Shown: piece after piece, positions 9,000 to 18,516 of the stretch
How positions within the stretch are numbered: position 1 is the first letter of the stretch
Layout of the letters: each line of letters begins with the position of its first letter
Source: Lachnospira rogosae
Lineage (GTDB): Bacteria > Bacillota > Clostridia > Lachnospirales > Lachnospiraceae
Direction of reading: 5' to 3'
Assembly (NCBI RefSeq): GCF_040096455.1
Contig: NZ_JBBMER010000001.1
Span: 467,549-531,548, forward strand
Length of the DNA: 64,000 bases
Notes under the pieces: model-generated
What the model was told of the DNA's origin: nothing
Seen by the model: only the letters and a program-made list of their open reading frames with translations
Databases searched by the model: none
Position numbers and translations under genes: made by a program

Positions 9000-10283
9000 T
9001 TACTTCTGCTCAAGAAGCTTTTCTACACTTACTAATTTTGTACATAATACAAATAATTCTGCTGCTTCAGACATTTCCTCTGGTGTAGGGAAAGATGGTG
9101 CAATTCTTATATTGCTGTCCTTAGGATCTTTTCCATAAGGGAATGTAGCACCTGCGTTTGTAAGGATAACACCTGCTTCTTTACACTTTGCAACTATTGC
9201 CTTAGCACAGCCTTCCATAGCATCAAATGATATGAAGTATCCTCCTCTTGGCTCTGACCAAGTACCAATTCCAAGACCTGTAAGTTCATCTTCAAGCACC
9301 TTTAAAGTAGCTTCAAACTTTGGACGCATAAATTCAGCGTGCTTCTTCATATGTTCCTTAAGACCTGCAACATTCTTGAAATATCTTACGTGTCTTAACT
9401 GGTTAATCTTATCGTGACCAATTGTCTGAATTGTCATCTGCTTCTTAATATCAGCTACATTATCCTTTGATGTTGCAAGTGCTGCCACACCTGAACCTGG
9501 GAATGTAACCTTAGATGTAGAGGCAAATTCAAATACCATGTCTGGATTTCCAGCTTTCTCACATTCAGAAATAATATCAAGGATTTCATCCTGCTTGTCA
9601 TCATAAAGATGATGAATAACATATGCATTATCCCAGAATATTCTAAAGTCCTTAGCTGCTGGCTTTAATGCTGCCATTCTCTTTACTGTCTCATCTGAGT
9701 ATGTGTAGCCTTGAGGATTTGAATACTTAGGTACACACCAGATACCCTTAATAGACTCATCTTCGCTTACAAGCTTCTCTATCATATCCATATCAGGTCC
9801 ATCAACAGACATTGGAATATTAATCATTTCAATTCCAAATCTTTCTGTTATAGCAAAATGTCTGTCATAGCCTGGAACTGGACAGAGCCACTTTACTTTA
9901 TCAAGCTTGCACCAAGGTGTATTTCCAAGAATACCGTGTGTATACGCTCTTGATACCTGATCATACATAATATTAAGACTTGCATTACCATATATAATAA
10001 CGTGTTCAGGTGTTGTTCCCATCATATCTGCCATAAGCTTCTTAGCTTCAGGAATTCCATCAAGAACACCATAATTTCTACAATCTGTTCCGTCCTCTGA
10101 CTTTAAGTCAGATGAACTATTGATTACATCAAGCATATCCATTGTTACATTAAGCTGAGTTGCTGATGGCTTACCTCTTGACATATTAAGGTTAAGTCCC
10201 TTAGCCTTTGCTTCCTTGTATCTTTCATCAAGTTCAGCCTTTAACTGTAATAACTGTTCTTTGCTCATTTCGTTGTACTGCAT
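9000..10283 (-). CDS. Class I PLP aminotransferase (MocR-type aspartate aminotransferase family)
   Basis: A 427-residue fold-type I aminotransferase. Visible features are the N-terminal MSRGKPSATQLN, the PVPGYDRHF stretch near 133, WCVPKYSNPQGYTYS near 178, the DNAYVIHH cofactor-binding Asp near 218, and FASTSKVTFPGSG with the PLP lysine near 259. The sequence belongs to the MocR-like aminotransferase family without the DNA-binding domain; members characterised as aspartate aminotransferases are known. GGAGG precedes ATG 10283. Substrate is inferred; alanine or another amino acid is possible. Confidence 0.8.
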   Translation of the reverse strand: MQYNEMSKEQLLQLKAELDERYKEAKAKGLNLNMSRGKPSATQLNVTMDMLDVINSSSDLKSEDGTDCRNYGVLDGIPEAKKLMADMMGTTPEHVIIYGNASLNIMYDQVSRAYTHGILGNTPWCKLDKVKWLCPVPGYDRHFAITERFGIEMINIPMSVDGPDMDMIEKLVSEDESIKGIWCVPKYSNPQGYTYSDETVKRMAALKPAAKDFRIFWDNAYVIHHLYDDKQDEILDIISECEKAGNPDMVFEFASTSKVTFPGSGVAALATSKDNVADIKKQMTIQTIGHDKINQLRHVRYFKNVAGLKEHMKKHAEFMRPKFEATLKVLEDELTGLGIGTWSEPRGGYFISFDAMEGCAKAIVAKCKEAGVILTNAGATFPYGKDPKDSNIRIAPSFPTPEEMSEAAELFVLCTKLVSVEKLLEQK

Positions 10284-10650
10284 ATTAATCCTCCATTTCG
10301 TAATTAAAAGGTCTTAAATACTATACTATGAAGATGATTTTTTAGCAATAGTTTTCACATTATATTTATGAATTTTGATTAAAAATATTAATTAATTAGA
10401 CATTTTTAAGAATTTTATTAATAAAATTAAGTGTTAGCTTAATATTATTAAGTCAGCCTTTGAATTTTATACTAAGAATTACATTTCAATAAGCATTGTA
10501 ATAATTATTGTATATAACTGCCATATGTTTAATTTTGGCATATTAACACTTAAAATCAAAAGGTAATTTAGTCTATTCACCAATTTGACATCAATAAAAG
10601 GCTACACAATAGTATAAGACGAAATATTATAGTAAATACTAATACAAAAC
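10284..10650. other. A/T-rich intergenic region
   Basis: About 370 bases between the aminotransferase and the rny terminator. It is strongly A/T-rich. Beyond the presumed promoter of the minus-strand aminotransferase gene near its right-hand start I see no ORF, RNA motif or repeat. Confidence 0.5.
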
Positions 10651-10694
10651 ATAAAAAAAGAAGCTGCCAAGAATTTTGAATTCTTGGTAGCTTC
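10651..10694 (-). terminator. Intrinsic terminator of rny
   Basis: Read on the minus strand, GAAGCTACCAAGAA pairs with TTCTTGGCAGCTTC (one G-T pair) and is followed by TTTTTTT. It starts about 25 bases after the rny stop. Confidence 0.9.
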
Positions 10695-10719
10695 TCTGGT
10701 TCTTTAAATATGTTCGTAA

Positions 10720-12273
10720 TTACTTAGCGTAATCAACAGCTCTTGATTCTCTTACAATACTAACTTTAATCTGTCCTGGATATTCCATCTGATTTTCAAT
10801 CTGTTTAGAAATATCCCTTGCAAGTAATACCATATCTGAATCACTAATCACTTCAGGAACAACCATTACTCGAACCTCTCTACCTGCCTGAATAGCAAAA
10901 GACTTCTCAACTCCCTTATATGAGTTGGTAATATCTTCTAATTGTTTTAATCTGTTTGTGTAAGTTTCTAACGTCTCTCTTCTAGCACCAGGTCTTGCGG
11001 CTGAGATTGTATCAGCAGCTTGTACAAGACAGGCTATTAAACTTTCTGGTTCAACGTCACCATGATGAGCTTCTACCGCATTAATAACAAGTGCTGATTC
11101 CTTGTATCTTCTACAGAGGTCAACACCCAACTGAATATGTGAGCCTTCCATTTCATGGTCGACAGCTTTACCTATATCATGTAATAAACCAGCTCTCTTT
11201 GCCATCTTTACATCAAGACCTAATTCGCTGGCTAACAATCCTGTAATCTGAGCTACTTCAATTGAATGTTTTAATACATTCTGACCATAACTGGTTCTGT
11301 ATCTTAACTTACCAAGTAAGCGAACCAATTCAGGATGAATTCCATGGACACCAACCTCAAGGGTTGCAGCTTCACCTTCTTCTTTAATTAATGTTTCAAC
11401 TTCTTTCTGGGCTTTTTCAACCATCTCCTCAATTCTTGCTGGATGAATCCTTCCATCAAGAATAAGCTTCTCAAGAGCGATTCTTGCAATCTCCCTTCTA
11501 ATTGGATCAAAGCCTGATAAAACTACAGCCTCAGGTGTATCATCAATTATAAGTTCTACACCAGTAAGTGTTTCAAGAGTTCTTATATTACGACCCTCTC
11601 TACCAATAATGCGGCCTTTCATTTCATCATTAGGAAGCTGTACAACTGATATAGTTGTCTCGGCAACGTGGTCAGCGGCACATCTTTGAATTGCATTAAC
11701 CACTAATTCCTTTGCCTTTTTATCTGCTTCCTCTTTTGCCCTGCTTTCTAATGTCTTAACCATTACAGCAGTATCATGTTTAACTTCATCTTCAACAGTT
11801 TTTAATAGATATTCTTTTGCCTGTTCGGAGGTTAATCCAGAGATTCTTTCAAGTTCCTGCTGTCTTTTCTTTTCAAGTTCGTCAACCTTCTGTCTTTGTT
11901 TACCAAGTTCTTCTTCTTTTCTGGTAATACCTAAGTCACGCTTCTCTACTGCTTCAATCTTTCTGTCAAGAGTTTCTTCTTTAGAAAGGACTCTCTTCTC
12001 GTACTTCTGAATTTCTGCACGTCTTTCCTTAGTCTCTTTCTCAAGCTCATTCTTAGTCTTTAAAGATTCTTCTTTAACTTCTAAGAGTGCCTCTTTCTTC
12101 TTAGTCTCAGCCGCTTTCAACGCTTCATCTATTATTTCTCTGGCTCTTTCGTTCGCATTGCCAATCTTTTCATCATTGCTTTTATTGATGGCTTTACTAG
12201 ATACAACCCAGGTAATAGGTGCGACTATCACAAGTGTAACAAAAAATGTGACAACTGCCGGAATAAATGACAC
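10720..12273 (-). CDS. rny: Ribonuclease Y
   Basis: Membrane-anchored endoribonuclease that starts mRNA decay in many Firmicutes. Domains in order are an N-terminal membrane helix (residues 5-25), a long Glu/Lys-rich coiled coil (about 30-195), a KH domain with GRIIGREGRNIRTLE near 215-229, and an HD domain with LLHDIGKAVDHE near 361-372. Length 517 is typical. The start is GTG 12273, seven bases after AAGGAGG. That site sits in a small self-complementary stretch, AGGAG-GTG-CTCCT. It is followed by a strong terminator. Confidence 0.96.
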   Translation of the reverse strand: MSFIPAVVTFFVTLVIVAPITWVVSSKAINKSNDEKIGNANERAREIIDEALKAAETKKKEALLEVKEESLKTKNELEKETKERRAEIQKYEKRVLSKEETLDRKIEAVEKRDLGITRKEEELGKQRQKVDELEKKRQQELERISGLTSEQAKEYLLKTVEDEVKHDTAVMVKTLESRAKEEADKKAKELVVNAIQRCAADHVAETTISVVQLPNDEMKGRIIGREGRNIRTLETLTGVELIIDDTPEAVVLSGFDPIRREIARIALEKLILDGRIHPARIEEMVEKAQKEVETLIKEEGEAATLEVGVHGIHPELVRLLGKLRYRTSYGQNVLKHSIEVAQITGLLASELGLDVKMAKRAGLLHDIGKAVDHEMEGSHIQLGVDLCRRYKESALVINAVEAHHGDVEPESLIACLVQAADTISAARPGARRETLETYTNRLKQLEDITNSYKGVEKSFAIQAGREVRVMVVPEVISDSDMVLLARDISKQIENQMEYPGQIKVSIVRESRAVDYAK

Positions 12274-12401
12274 AGGAGCACCTCCTTATTAAGTTTTCAT
12301 TGTACAAAAAATACAACATACTAATATTATACTCTAAACGGCATTATGTCAAGGTTACATCAACCTAACTTGTCATTATCTTGCATATATTATCCGGCCT
12401 A

Positions 12402-13064
12402 TTAATACTCATTAGTATCACATACCATATCAAGTGCTTTATTGATATCATCAAGCCTAAAGCCCTTTCTGTAAAGTGAAGCTTTTAATTTCTGTAATTG
12501 ATTATAATCTTTAATATCAATTGAATTAATCTTTTTATTGATATGTCCGATTATTACATTAATCTCCTTTGCATAATCATCTTCCTCACAATAAAATTCA
12601 TCACAGGCTTCTTTAATAATATCAGCAGAAACACCAAGCTTTAACAAAGATGTCTCAATCACACGCCTTGATTTAGAAGATGACCTCGATATTATATAAT
12701 TATCAGCAAATCTTCTGTCATCAATATAACCATATGAATATATATATGCTACAGTCTCATCAATACAGCACTTAGGATAACCATTAGCCTGTAGCTTCTC
12801 CCTTAGCCTGCCTTCTGTATAATCGTGGCTCTTAAGCAGAGCCATCGCCCTTATCTTAGCTCTTTTAGTAAGTATAGTTATTATCTCATTGTAAATATCG
12901 GACATAATAACACTGTCCACTTTAATCTGATACTTTCTTATCTCTGAGTTATATAAAACGAACGCAGGTTCGTAATTAACAAATACTCTCCTGCGTTGTT
13001 TATTAACATCGACAATCGAAGTGACTAAATATTGTATATCTGAAGAAACTTCATCATTATACAT
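12402..13064 (-). CDS. recX: Recombination regulator RecX
   Basis: RecX binds and modulates RecA filaments. The 220-residue product has the family's tandem three-helix repeats, with ALLKSHDYTEGRLREKLQANGY near 93 and DDRRFADNYI near 135 as the recognisable core. It overlaps the 3' end of recA by eight bases, which implies translational coupling. The N-terminal 60 residues are a beta-rich extension often seen in Clostridia RecX. Confidence 0.88.
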   Translation of the reverse strand: MYNDEVSSDIQYLVTSIVDVNKQRRRVFVNYEPAFVLYNSEIRKYQIKVDSVIMSDIYNEIITILTKRAKIRAMALLKSHDYTEGRLREKLQANGYPKCCIDETVAYIYSYGYIDDRRFADNYIISRSSSKSRRVIETSLLKLGVSADIIKEACDEFYCEEDDYAKEINVIIGHINKKINSIDIKDYNQLQKLKASLYRKGFRLDDINKALDMVCDTNEY

Positions 13065-14142
13065 TTACTTCTTCCGCCTCTTTCTCGCCAGTCTTTTTCT
13101 TAGACTTAGCTTTAGTATCTTCTGCTTCTGCCGTATCAGCTTCTTCACCTATTCCATAATGGGCACGAACTTTCTTATCTATCTCATCCTTTAATTCCGG
13201 ATTGTTAAGAAGAAACTGCTTAGCATTCTCTCTACCCTGTCCAATCTTCTCTCCATTATATGAAAACCAAGCTCCACTCTTCTGTACAATTCCCACATTA
13301 GAAGCTAAATCAATTAAATCGCCCTCTGTTGATATTCCTTTACCAAACATTATGTCAAATTCCGCTTCCCTGAATGGAGGTGCAACCTTGTTCTTAACTA
13401 TCTTAACCCTTGTACGGTTACCAATAACTTCTCCACCAGACTTTAATGTCTCTATCTTACGGACATCTAGTCTTACAGACGCATAGAACTTAAGTGCACG
13501 TCCACCTGTGGTTGTCTCTGGGTTACCGAACATAACTCCAACTTTCTCTCTTAACTGGTTGATAAATATAACAACACAATTATTCTTACTTACAACAGGA
13601 GTAAGCTTTCTTAAAGCCTGTGACATAAGTCTTGCCTGTAAACCTACATGTGAATCACCCATATCACCATCAATCTCAGCCTTAGGTACAAGTGCAGCTA
13701 CTGAATCGACAATAACGATATCAATAGCACCAGATCTTACCATTGTCTCACATATCTCAAGTGCCTGCTCACCACTGTCGGGCTGTGATATATATAAATT
13801 ATCAATATCTACACCTATATTCTTAGCATATACAGGGTCAAGTGCGTGCTCTGCATCTATAAATCCAGCTATACCGCCACGCTTCTGAACTTCTGCAACC
13901 ATATGAAGTGCTACTGTTGTCTTACCTGATGATTCAGGACCATATATCTCAACAACTCTTCCCTTAGGCACTCCACCTAAACCAAGTGCTATATCAAGGC
14001 TTAATGAACCTGTCGGAATACATTCAACATTCATATTAGTAGCTGAATCACCAAGCTTCATTACAGAACCCTTACCAAACTGTTTCTCAATATTAGAAAT
14101 CGCAGCATCAAGTGCTTTCATCTTATCTTCATTATTAACCAA
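13057..14142 (-). CDS. recA: Recombinase A
   Basis: DNA strand-exchange protein and SOS co-protease. Walker A GPESSGKTT is at residues 68-76, the family signature ALKFYASVRLD near 232, and the DNA-binding loops are intact. Length 361 includes a Glu/Lys-rich tail. The start appears to be TTG 14142, nine bases after GGAGG; the next in-frame ATG (residue 8) is too far from that site. The promoter carries two LexA-type boxes. It forms an overlapping operon with recX. Confidence 0.97.
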   Translation of the reverse strand: MVNNEDKMKALDAAISNIEKQFGKGSVMKLGDSATNMNVECIPTGSLSLDIALGLGGVPKGRVVEIYGPESSGKTTVALHMVAEVQKRGGIAGFIDAEHALDPVYAKNIGVDIDNLYISQPDSGEQALEICETMVRSGAIDIVIVDSVAALVPKAEIDGDMGDSHVGLQARLMSQALRKLTPVVSKNNCVVIFINQLREKVGVMFGNPETTTGGRALKFYASVRLDVRKIETLKSGGEVIGNRTRVKIVKNKVAPPFREAEFDIMFGKGISTEGDLIDLASNVGIVQKSGAWFSYNGEKIGQGRENAKQFLLNNPELKDEIDKKVRAHYGIGEEADTAEAEDTKAKSKKKTGEKEAEEVNV

Positions 14143-14164
14143 TTATAAATACCTCCATATCAAT

Positions 14165-14236
14165 GAACATTCGTTCGTCTTTAATGATAATATTATATAC
14201 TGTGTCATTTGTCAATAGATTTTCGAACATTCATTC
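14165..14236 (-). promoter_or_regulatory. recA promoter with two LexA (SOS) boxes
   Basis: The minus-strand -35 TTGACA is at 14215-14210 and the -10 TATTAT at 14192-14187, 17 bases apart. A perfect GAAC-N4-GTTC box (GAACATTCGTTC, 14165-14176) covers the expected transcription start. A second box, GAACATTCATTC (14225-14236, one mismatch), lies ten bases upstream of the -35. The Gram-positive LexA consensus is CGAAC-N4-GTTCG, so SOS control is well supported. Confidence 0.88.
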
Positions 14237-14590
14237 TGTAAAAATAGTAAATTTAATTAAACACTGTATATATTCACCTGAAATCTATACCAGCCAGTAC
14301 ATTACAGCGTTGCAAAACGTTAATCATAATCCAGGCCAATTATATAATGTCAACTTAACTTAAAATCTAATTACAACCTAATTCAGCTTAATCCAAATCA
14401 ATTCAACCTAATTCAAATTATAATTGCAGTCTTAGACCAAGTCTTAATTATTATTACTATGTAACATATTGGATACATATATCCTATCATATATCGTCCT
14501 TTATGTAAAGATATAAATAGTATTTTATCAATATATTTTCATTGATATAATAACATTTATATCATTTCAAATTACAGATTAAATATTATT
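14237..14590. other. A/T-rich spacer between recA promoter and repeats
   Basis: No gene is seen. The part at about 14365-14420 contains several imperfect copies of a short AACCTAATTCA-like word, giving it the look of decayed simple repeats. Confidence 0.4.
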
Positions 14591-14680
14591 TTAAATCGCA
14601 CTTCAAATCATATTAAATATAATCTTAAATCGTACTTCAAATCATATTAAATATAATATCAAATTATACTTCAATCATAT
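14591..14680. repeat. 34-bp tandem A/T-rich repeat
   Basis: Two nearly identical 34-base units (14591-14624 and 14625-14658, starting TTAAATCG) and a degenerate third part (14659-14680) lie just past the pncC stop. One C/T change is visible between the first two (CGCAC versus CGTAC). Confidence 0.75.
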
Positions 14681-14689
14681 CCTGCAAGC

Positions 14690-15160
14690 CTATACCTGCG
14701 ACAATTCTTCCAGTATCATATTCAGAGCTTCCTCACAGGCTTTTTTACGTACAGTCTCCCTGTCACCTGTAAAGTTGAATTCTTTAGCATAGCTCCTGCA
14801 ATTATGTGCTATTCCAATATATACAAGACCTACAGGTTTATCGTCTTCCATAGACGGACCTGCAACACCTGTCACTGATACAGCTATATCCGCATTGGCG
14901 GCTTTTAATGCTCCGTCTGCCATTTCACAGGCTGTATTACTGCTCACCGCTTTATATCGTTGCAGTGTATCATTGCTGACACCAAGTATTTTGTGCTTAG
15001 CTTCATCGCAATAAGTAATATAGCCTTCGTGAAATATTTCTGATGCACCGCTTACATTTACAATTGAAGATGCAACCATACCGCCTGTGCAGGACTCAGC
15101 AGTTGTCAGCAGGCAGTTGCACTCTTTTAATTTCTTAACAACTTCTTCCTCTAATTTCAT
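14690..15160 (-). CDS. pncC: Nicotinamide-nucleotide amidohydrolase (CinA C-terminal domain)
   Basis: Stand-alone CinA C-terminal domain of 156 residues. It deamidates nicotinamide mononucleotide, recycling NAD breakdown products. The family motif TAESCTGGMVAS is at residues 19-30 and VSVTGVAGPS near 93-102. The N-terminal MoCF-like half of full CinA is missing, which is common. AAAGGAG lies 12 bases before ATG 15160. Confidence 0.9.
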   Translation of the reverse strand: MKLEEEVVKKLKECNCLLTTAESCTGGMVASSIVNVSGASEIFHEGYITYCDEAKHKILGVSNDTLQRYKAVSSNTACEMADGALKAANADIAVSVTGVAGPSMEDDKPVGLVYIGIAHNCRSYAKEFNFTGDRETVRKKACEEALNMILEELSQV

Positions 15161-15376
15161 ATTTCGTTTCGACTCCTTTTATTAATCCCTTCATAATTCA
15201 ACAATGGTTCGGATGCACAATACACCCGAACCATCATCTGCAAATATTAACCATAAACATTTAACACATAAAAACATCGAATAGCTATTCCATATCAATC
15301 AGCAATTAACAATCACCTCTGTTTATTAATTAATCTGTCTTTATCAATTTTTAATAAAACAGCTTATCAATATCAA

Positions 15377-15925
15377 CTAATTATTAGAACCCTCTATAAA
15401 GATTTTATAATTCTTTACAATATAATCAATTAGTGAAACAACCGTAAGTATAAGGGCAATATATGTGACTACCATATTAACAACCCCGCTAAATGGATAA
15501 TTCAGGTCTAATATAAGAAGAATTATCATTATCATCTGGAAAGTTGTCTTAAACTTGCCCCAGTAGCTTGCTGCAATAACAACACCATTATCAGCCGCGA
15601 TAAGCCTGAAACCACTTATTATAAATTCTCTTGCAATAATAATTATTACAATCCAGGCAGCAACTTTATCAAAATCAACAAGTGCAATAAGTGCTGAACA
15701 CACTAAAAGCTTATCAGCAAGTGGATCCATAAACTTTCCAAAGTTAGTTACAAGATTGTACTTTCTTGCAATCTTTCCATCAAGAAAATCTGTAATGCTT
15801 GCAAGTATAAATATTGCCGCAGCTGCTATATTTCCAACCATTCCCAATCCCGGTATATATAATACAACAAGAAATACAGGAATCATAATCATTCTTAAAA
15901 TTGTTAATTTGTTAGGTAAATTCAT
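15377..15925 (-). CDS. pgsA: CDP-diacylglycerol--glycerol-3-phosphate 3-phosphatidyltransferase
   Basis: Makes phosphatidylglycerol phosphate for membrane lipid synthesis. The CDP-alcohol phosphotransferase signature is complete near residues 48-75: DGKIAR, then G eight residues on, then FMDPLADK with the last Asp. Four or more membrane helices are visible. The start MNLPNKLTILR at ATG 15925 follows GGAGAG; a longer version from 15937 is possible. Length 182 is normal. Confidence 0.93.
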   Translation of the reverse strand: MNLPNKLTILRMIMIPVFLVVLYIPGLGMVGNIAAAAIFILASITDFLDGKIARKYNLVTNFGKFMDPLADKLLVCSALIALVDFDKVAAWIVIIIIAREFIISGFRLIAADNGVVIAASYWGKFKTTFQMIMIILLILDLNYPFSGVVNMVVTYIALILTVVSLIDYIVKNYKIFIEGSNN

Positions 15926-15995
15926 AATACTCTCCATTCCTACACTTCTGCATATAATCTTACTGCATTGTGCATATTAATATCTGTGATGTTAA

Positions 15996-17324
15996 TTATT
16001 CAACAATAGTTCCAATAAGATCATATTCGGTTGAGCCTGTAATCTTAACATCAATGAAATCACCTGACATAAGCTCTCTGTCACATTCAATAAATACAAG
16101 ACCATCAACATTAGGTGCATCTTTGTATGAACGTCCAACATATGTATTATCTTCTGGTATAAAGCCTTCAATCATAACTCTCACAATTCGTCCAATCATA
16201 GCGGCTGACCTGTCTGCTGATATTTCCTGCTGTAACTGCATTAACTCATCTCTGTATTTTTCCTTAATCTCTTCATCAATCTGGTCAGGCATCTGTGCGG
16301 CTACAGTATCCTCTTCTCTTGAATATGTAAATACACCTAATCTGTCAAACTCACACTCATCTATGAACTGCATAACTTCCTCGTGATCCACATCTGTCTC
16401 ACCAGGAAAGCCTGTAATAAGTGTAGTTCTTAAGGCAATATCAGGAATCTCCCTTCTAAGCTTTGCAACAATATCTGTAAGCTCCTGCTTTGAAGTTCTT
16501 CTACCCATACGCTTAAGAATATTGTCGCTTGCGTGCTGTATAGGCATATCAAGATAATGACAGACCTTTGGCTCATTTTTAATAGCTTCTATAAGCTCAT
16601 CATTAATCTCTTCCGGATAACAGTAAAGAATTCTTATCCATTCAAGTCCTTCTATTAAGCCAAGATTATGTAAAAGCTTAGGAAGCGACTTCTTTCCATA
16701 TAAATCAACTCCATAAAGAGTTGTTTCCTGTGCAACAAGTATAATCTCTTTAACACCGCCCTCAACGAGCTTCTTAGTCTGGTTAACAAGATACTCAATA
16801 GGAAAGCTTCTAAAGCTTCCCCTTACCTTAGGTATTACACAGTAAGTACAGTGCTTATCACAACCCTCTGCAATCTTTAAATACTCATAATAACCCGGGG
16901 TTGTCACAATTCTATCAGCTTCAACCATTGGCATTCTGTTCGCATCTTCAACAAAATTAGATATGCCCTTTTCTTCAAGTACAGAATTAATCATATCAGC
17001 AATCTTATCATAAGAAGATGTTCCAACAAATGCATCTACTTCCGGAATTTCCTTAATAATCTCATCCTGATATCTGTGTGCAAGACAGCCTGCAACTACA
17101 AGCACCTTACATCTGGCATCTTTCTTATGTTCTGCCATCTCAAGTATTGTATTAATACTTTCCTGCTTGGCATCGCCTATAAAACAGCAGGTATTAATTG
17201 CTATAATATCAGCTTCCCATTCATCATCAGTGAACTCAAATCCCTTATTCTTTAAGATGCCAAGCATATTCTCAGTATCAACAAGATTCTTATCGCAGCC
17301 AAGCGAAACAAATAGTATCTTCAT
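15996..17324 (-). CDS. rimO: Ribosomal protein S12 methylthiotransferase
   Basis: Radical-SAM enzyme that methylthiolates an Asp of ribosomal protein S12. The N-terminal UPF0004 domain begins VSLGCDKNLVDTENMLG, the RimO rather than MiaB form, with cysteines for the auxiliary cluster (C10, C46-C47 region, C80). The radical-SAM motif CDKHCTYC is near 153-160. A TRAM domain ends the 442-residue protein. AGAGG lies six bases before ATG 17324. pgsA follows after about 70 bp, the usual Firmicute arrangement. Confidence 0.95.
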   Translation of the reverse strand: MKILFVSLGCDKNLVDTENMLGILKNKGFEFTDDEWEADIIAINTCCFIGDAKQESINTILEMAEHKKDARCKVLVVAGCLAHRYQDEIIKEIPEVDAFVGTSSYDKIADMINSVLEEKGISNFVEDANRMPMVEADRIVTTPGYYEYLKIAEGCDKHCTYCVIPKVRGSFRSFPIEYLVNQTKKLVEGGVKEIILVAQETTLYGVDLYGKKSLPKLLHNLGLIEGLEWIRILYCYPEEINDELIEAIKNEPKVCHYLDMPIQHASDNILKRMGRRTSKQELTDIVAKLRREIPDIALRTTLITGFPGETDVDHEEVMQFIDECEFDRLGVFTYSREEDTVAAQMPDQIDEEIKEKYRDELMQLQQEISADRSAAMIGRIVRVMIEGFIPEDNTYVGRSYKDAPNVDGLVFIECDRELMSGDFIDVKITGSTEYDLIGTIVE

Positions 17325-17461
17325 AAATAACCTCTATTATACTCTCATAATCATAAAATACTTGTGTATAATAGCATACATTTAACAAAAAATAAATGGC
17401 TATCCCCAAGTTAATACAATGTTTAATTAAAATTTAACACATATTAATTATATGATGTTGT

Positions 17462-17512
17462 GGCAAAAGCCCCAAAATATGAGCAAACTCACATAGTTTT
17501 AATCCTTTTGCC
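17462..17512 (-). other. Two-stem inverted-repeat element
   Basis: GGCAAAAG (minus 17512-17505) pairs with CTTTTGCC (17469-17462) and encloses a smaller stem ATGTGAG/CTCATAT with a TTTG loop. It lies just past the AEC transporter stop. No T-run follows, so it does not look like a standard terminator. Confidence 0.4.
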
Positions 17513-17522
17513 CCTGGTATCA

Positions 17523-18449
17523 TTATATTAATGTAGTTATAATAAGTGCCACCGCCGGCAGTGTTATTATGCTTATAAATGTAGTAAGCACCACCATAGC
17601 CGCCGCAACATCCTCATCATATCCGAATTGCACCGCAAATACAGAAGATATTGATGCACAAGGACACGCCTCAAGAATAATTACAACATCAGCAACCATT
17701 CCGCTGATATTAAATATTTTAAAAATAGCTATGCACACTACAGGTATAATGAACATTCTGACAATAATTGCAAAATATACAAGCTTATTATTAAACATAT
17801 TCTTTATTGGGCTTGCCGCAATTATCATACCTGTAATAAACATAGATAACGGCGTGTTAATAGCCGCCGCATAACTTATTGGCTGACTTATAATATCTGG
17901 AAGCGGAATTCCTGCAATAAATATTAAAAGTCCAATAAACACTGATATTATAGCTGGTGTTGTGAATATCTTTTTAACAATTGCTTTTAAATCAAAGGTT
18001 CTGCTTACAATTGAATATCCAAGTGTCCATAAAAAAATATTGAATGCTGTCACAAAGGCACTTGCATATATAAGTCCCTCACTTCCAAATAGAGCCTGTA
18101 TCAGAGGAAATCCCATATATGCTGCATTAGAAAACATACAGCCAAATCTTACGATAGGCACATTATCTCCCTTTAACTTAAAAGATAATAAAAATGTTAT
18201 GGCAAATCCAACAACTAAAAGCAGTATGCTTAATCCCAATGCGTACAATATATTCTTAAAAATATTGTCATCAAATTCTGTCAGATAAGAATTAATTATC
18301 ATACAAGGCACAACAAAATATACCAGAAGATCAGAAAATGCTTTCCTTCCCTCTATCTTTACTGCACCTGTCTTAACACATATAAATCCAGAAAATATTA
18401 ATATAAATAATACAATAACCTGTTTTGCTGTTATAAGAGCTAACATCAT
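17523..18449 (-). CDS. AEC (auxin efflux carrier) family transporter
   Basis: A 308-residue membrane protein with about ten helices and the AEC family pattern, including YFVVPCMIINSYL near residue 45, FGCMFSNAAYMGFPLIQALFG near 100, and a C-terminal EACPCASISSVFAVQFG near 260. AEC members export or import malate and other organic acids; the substrate here is unknown. The start is ATG 18449, eight bases after GGAGG. A longer frame from 18479 would include that site. It stands alone. Confidence 0.85.
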   Translation of the reverse strand: MMLALITAKQVIVLFILIFSGFICVKTGAVKIEGRKAFSDLLVYFVVPCMIINSYLTEFDDNIFKNILYALGLSILLLVVGFAITFLLSFKLKGDNVPIVRFGCMFSNAAYMGFPLIQALFGSEGLIYASAFVTAFNIFLWTLGYSIVSRTFDLKAIVKKIFTTPAIISVFIGLLIFIAGIPLPDIISQPISYAAAINTPLSMFITGMIIAASPIKNMFNNKLVYFAIIVRMFIIPVVCIAIFKIFNISGMVADVVIILEACPCASISSVFAVQFGYDEDVAAAMVVLTTFISIITLPAVALIITTLI

Positions 18450-18516
18450 ATATTTTTCCTCCATTGTTATATATAACATATAATAATGCGAAAGAAATTA
18501 TTCGTCAATATTAAAG

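Noticed and set aside
14591..14680. CRISPR-like array of 34-bp units
   Set aside because: Units are contiguous and A/T-rich with no spacers between them.
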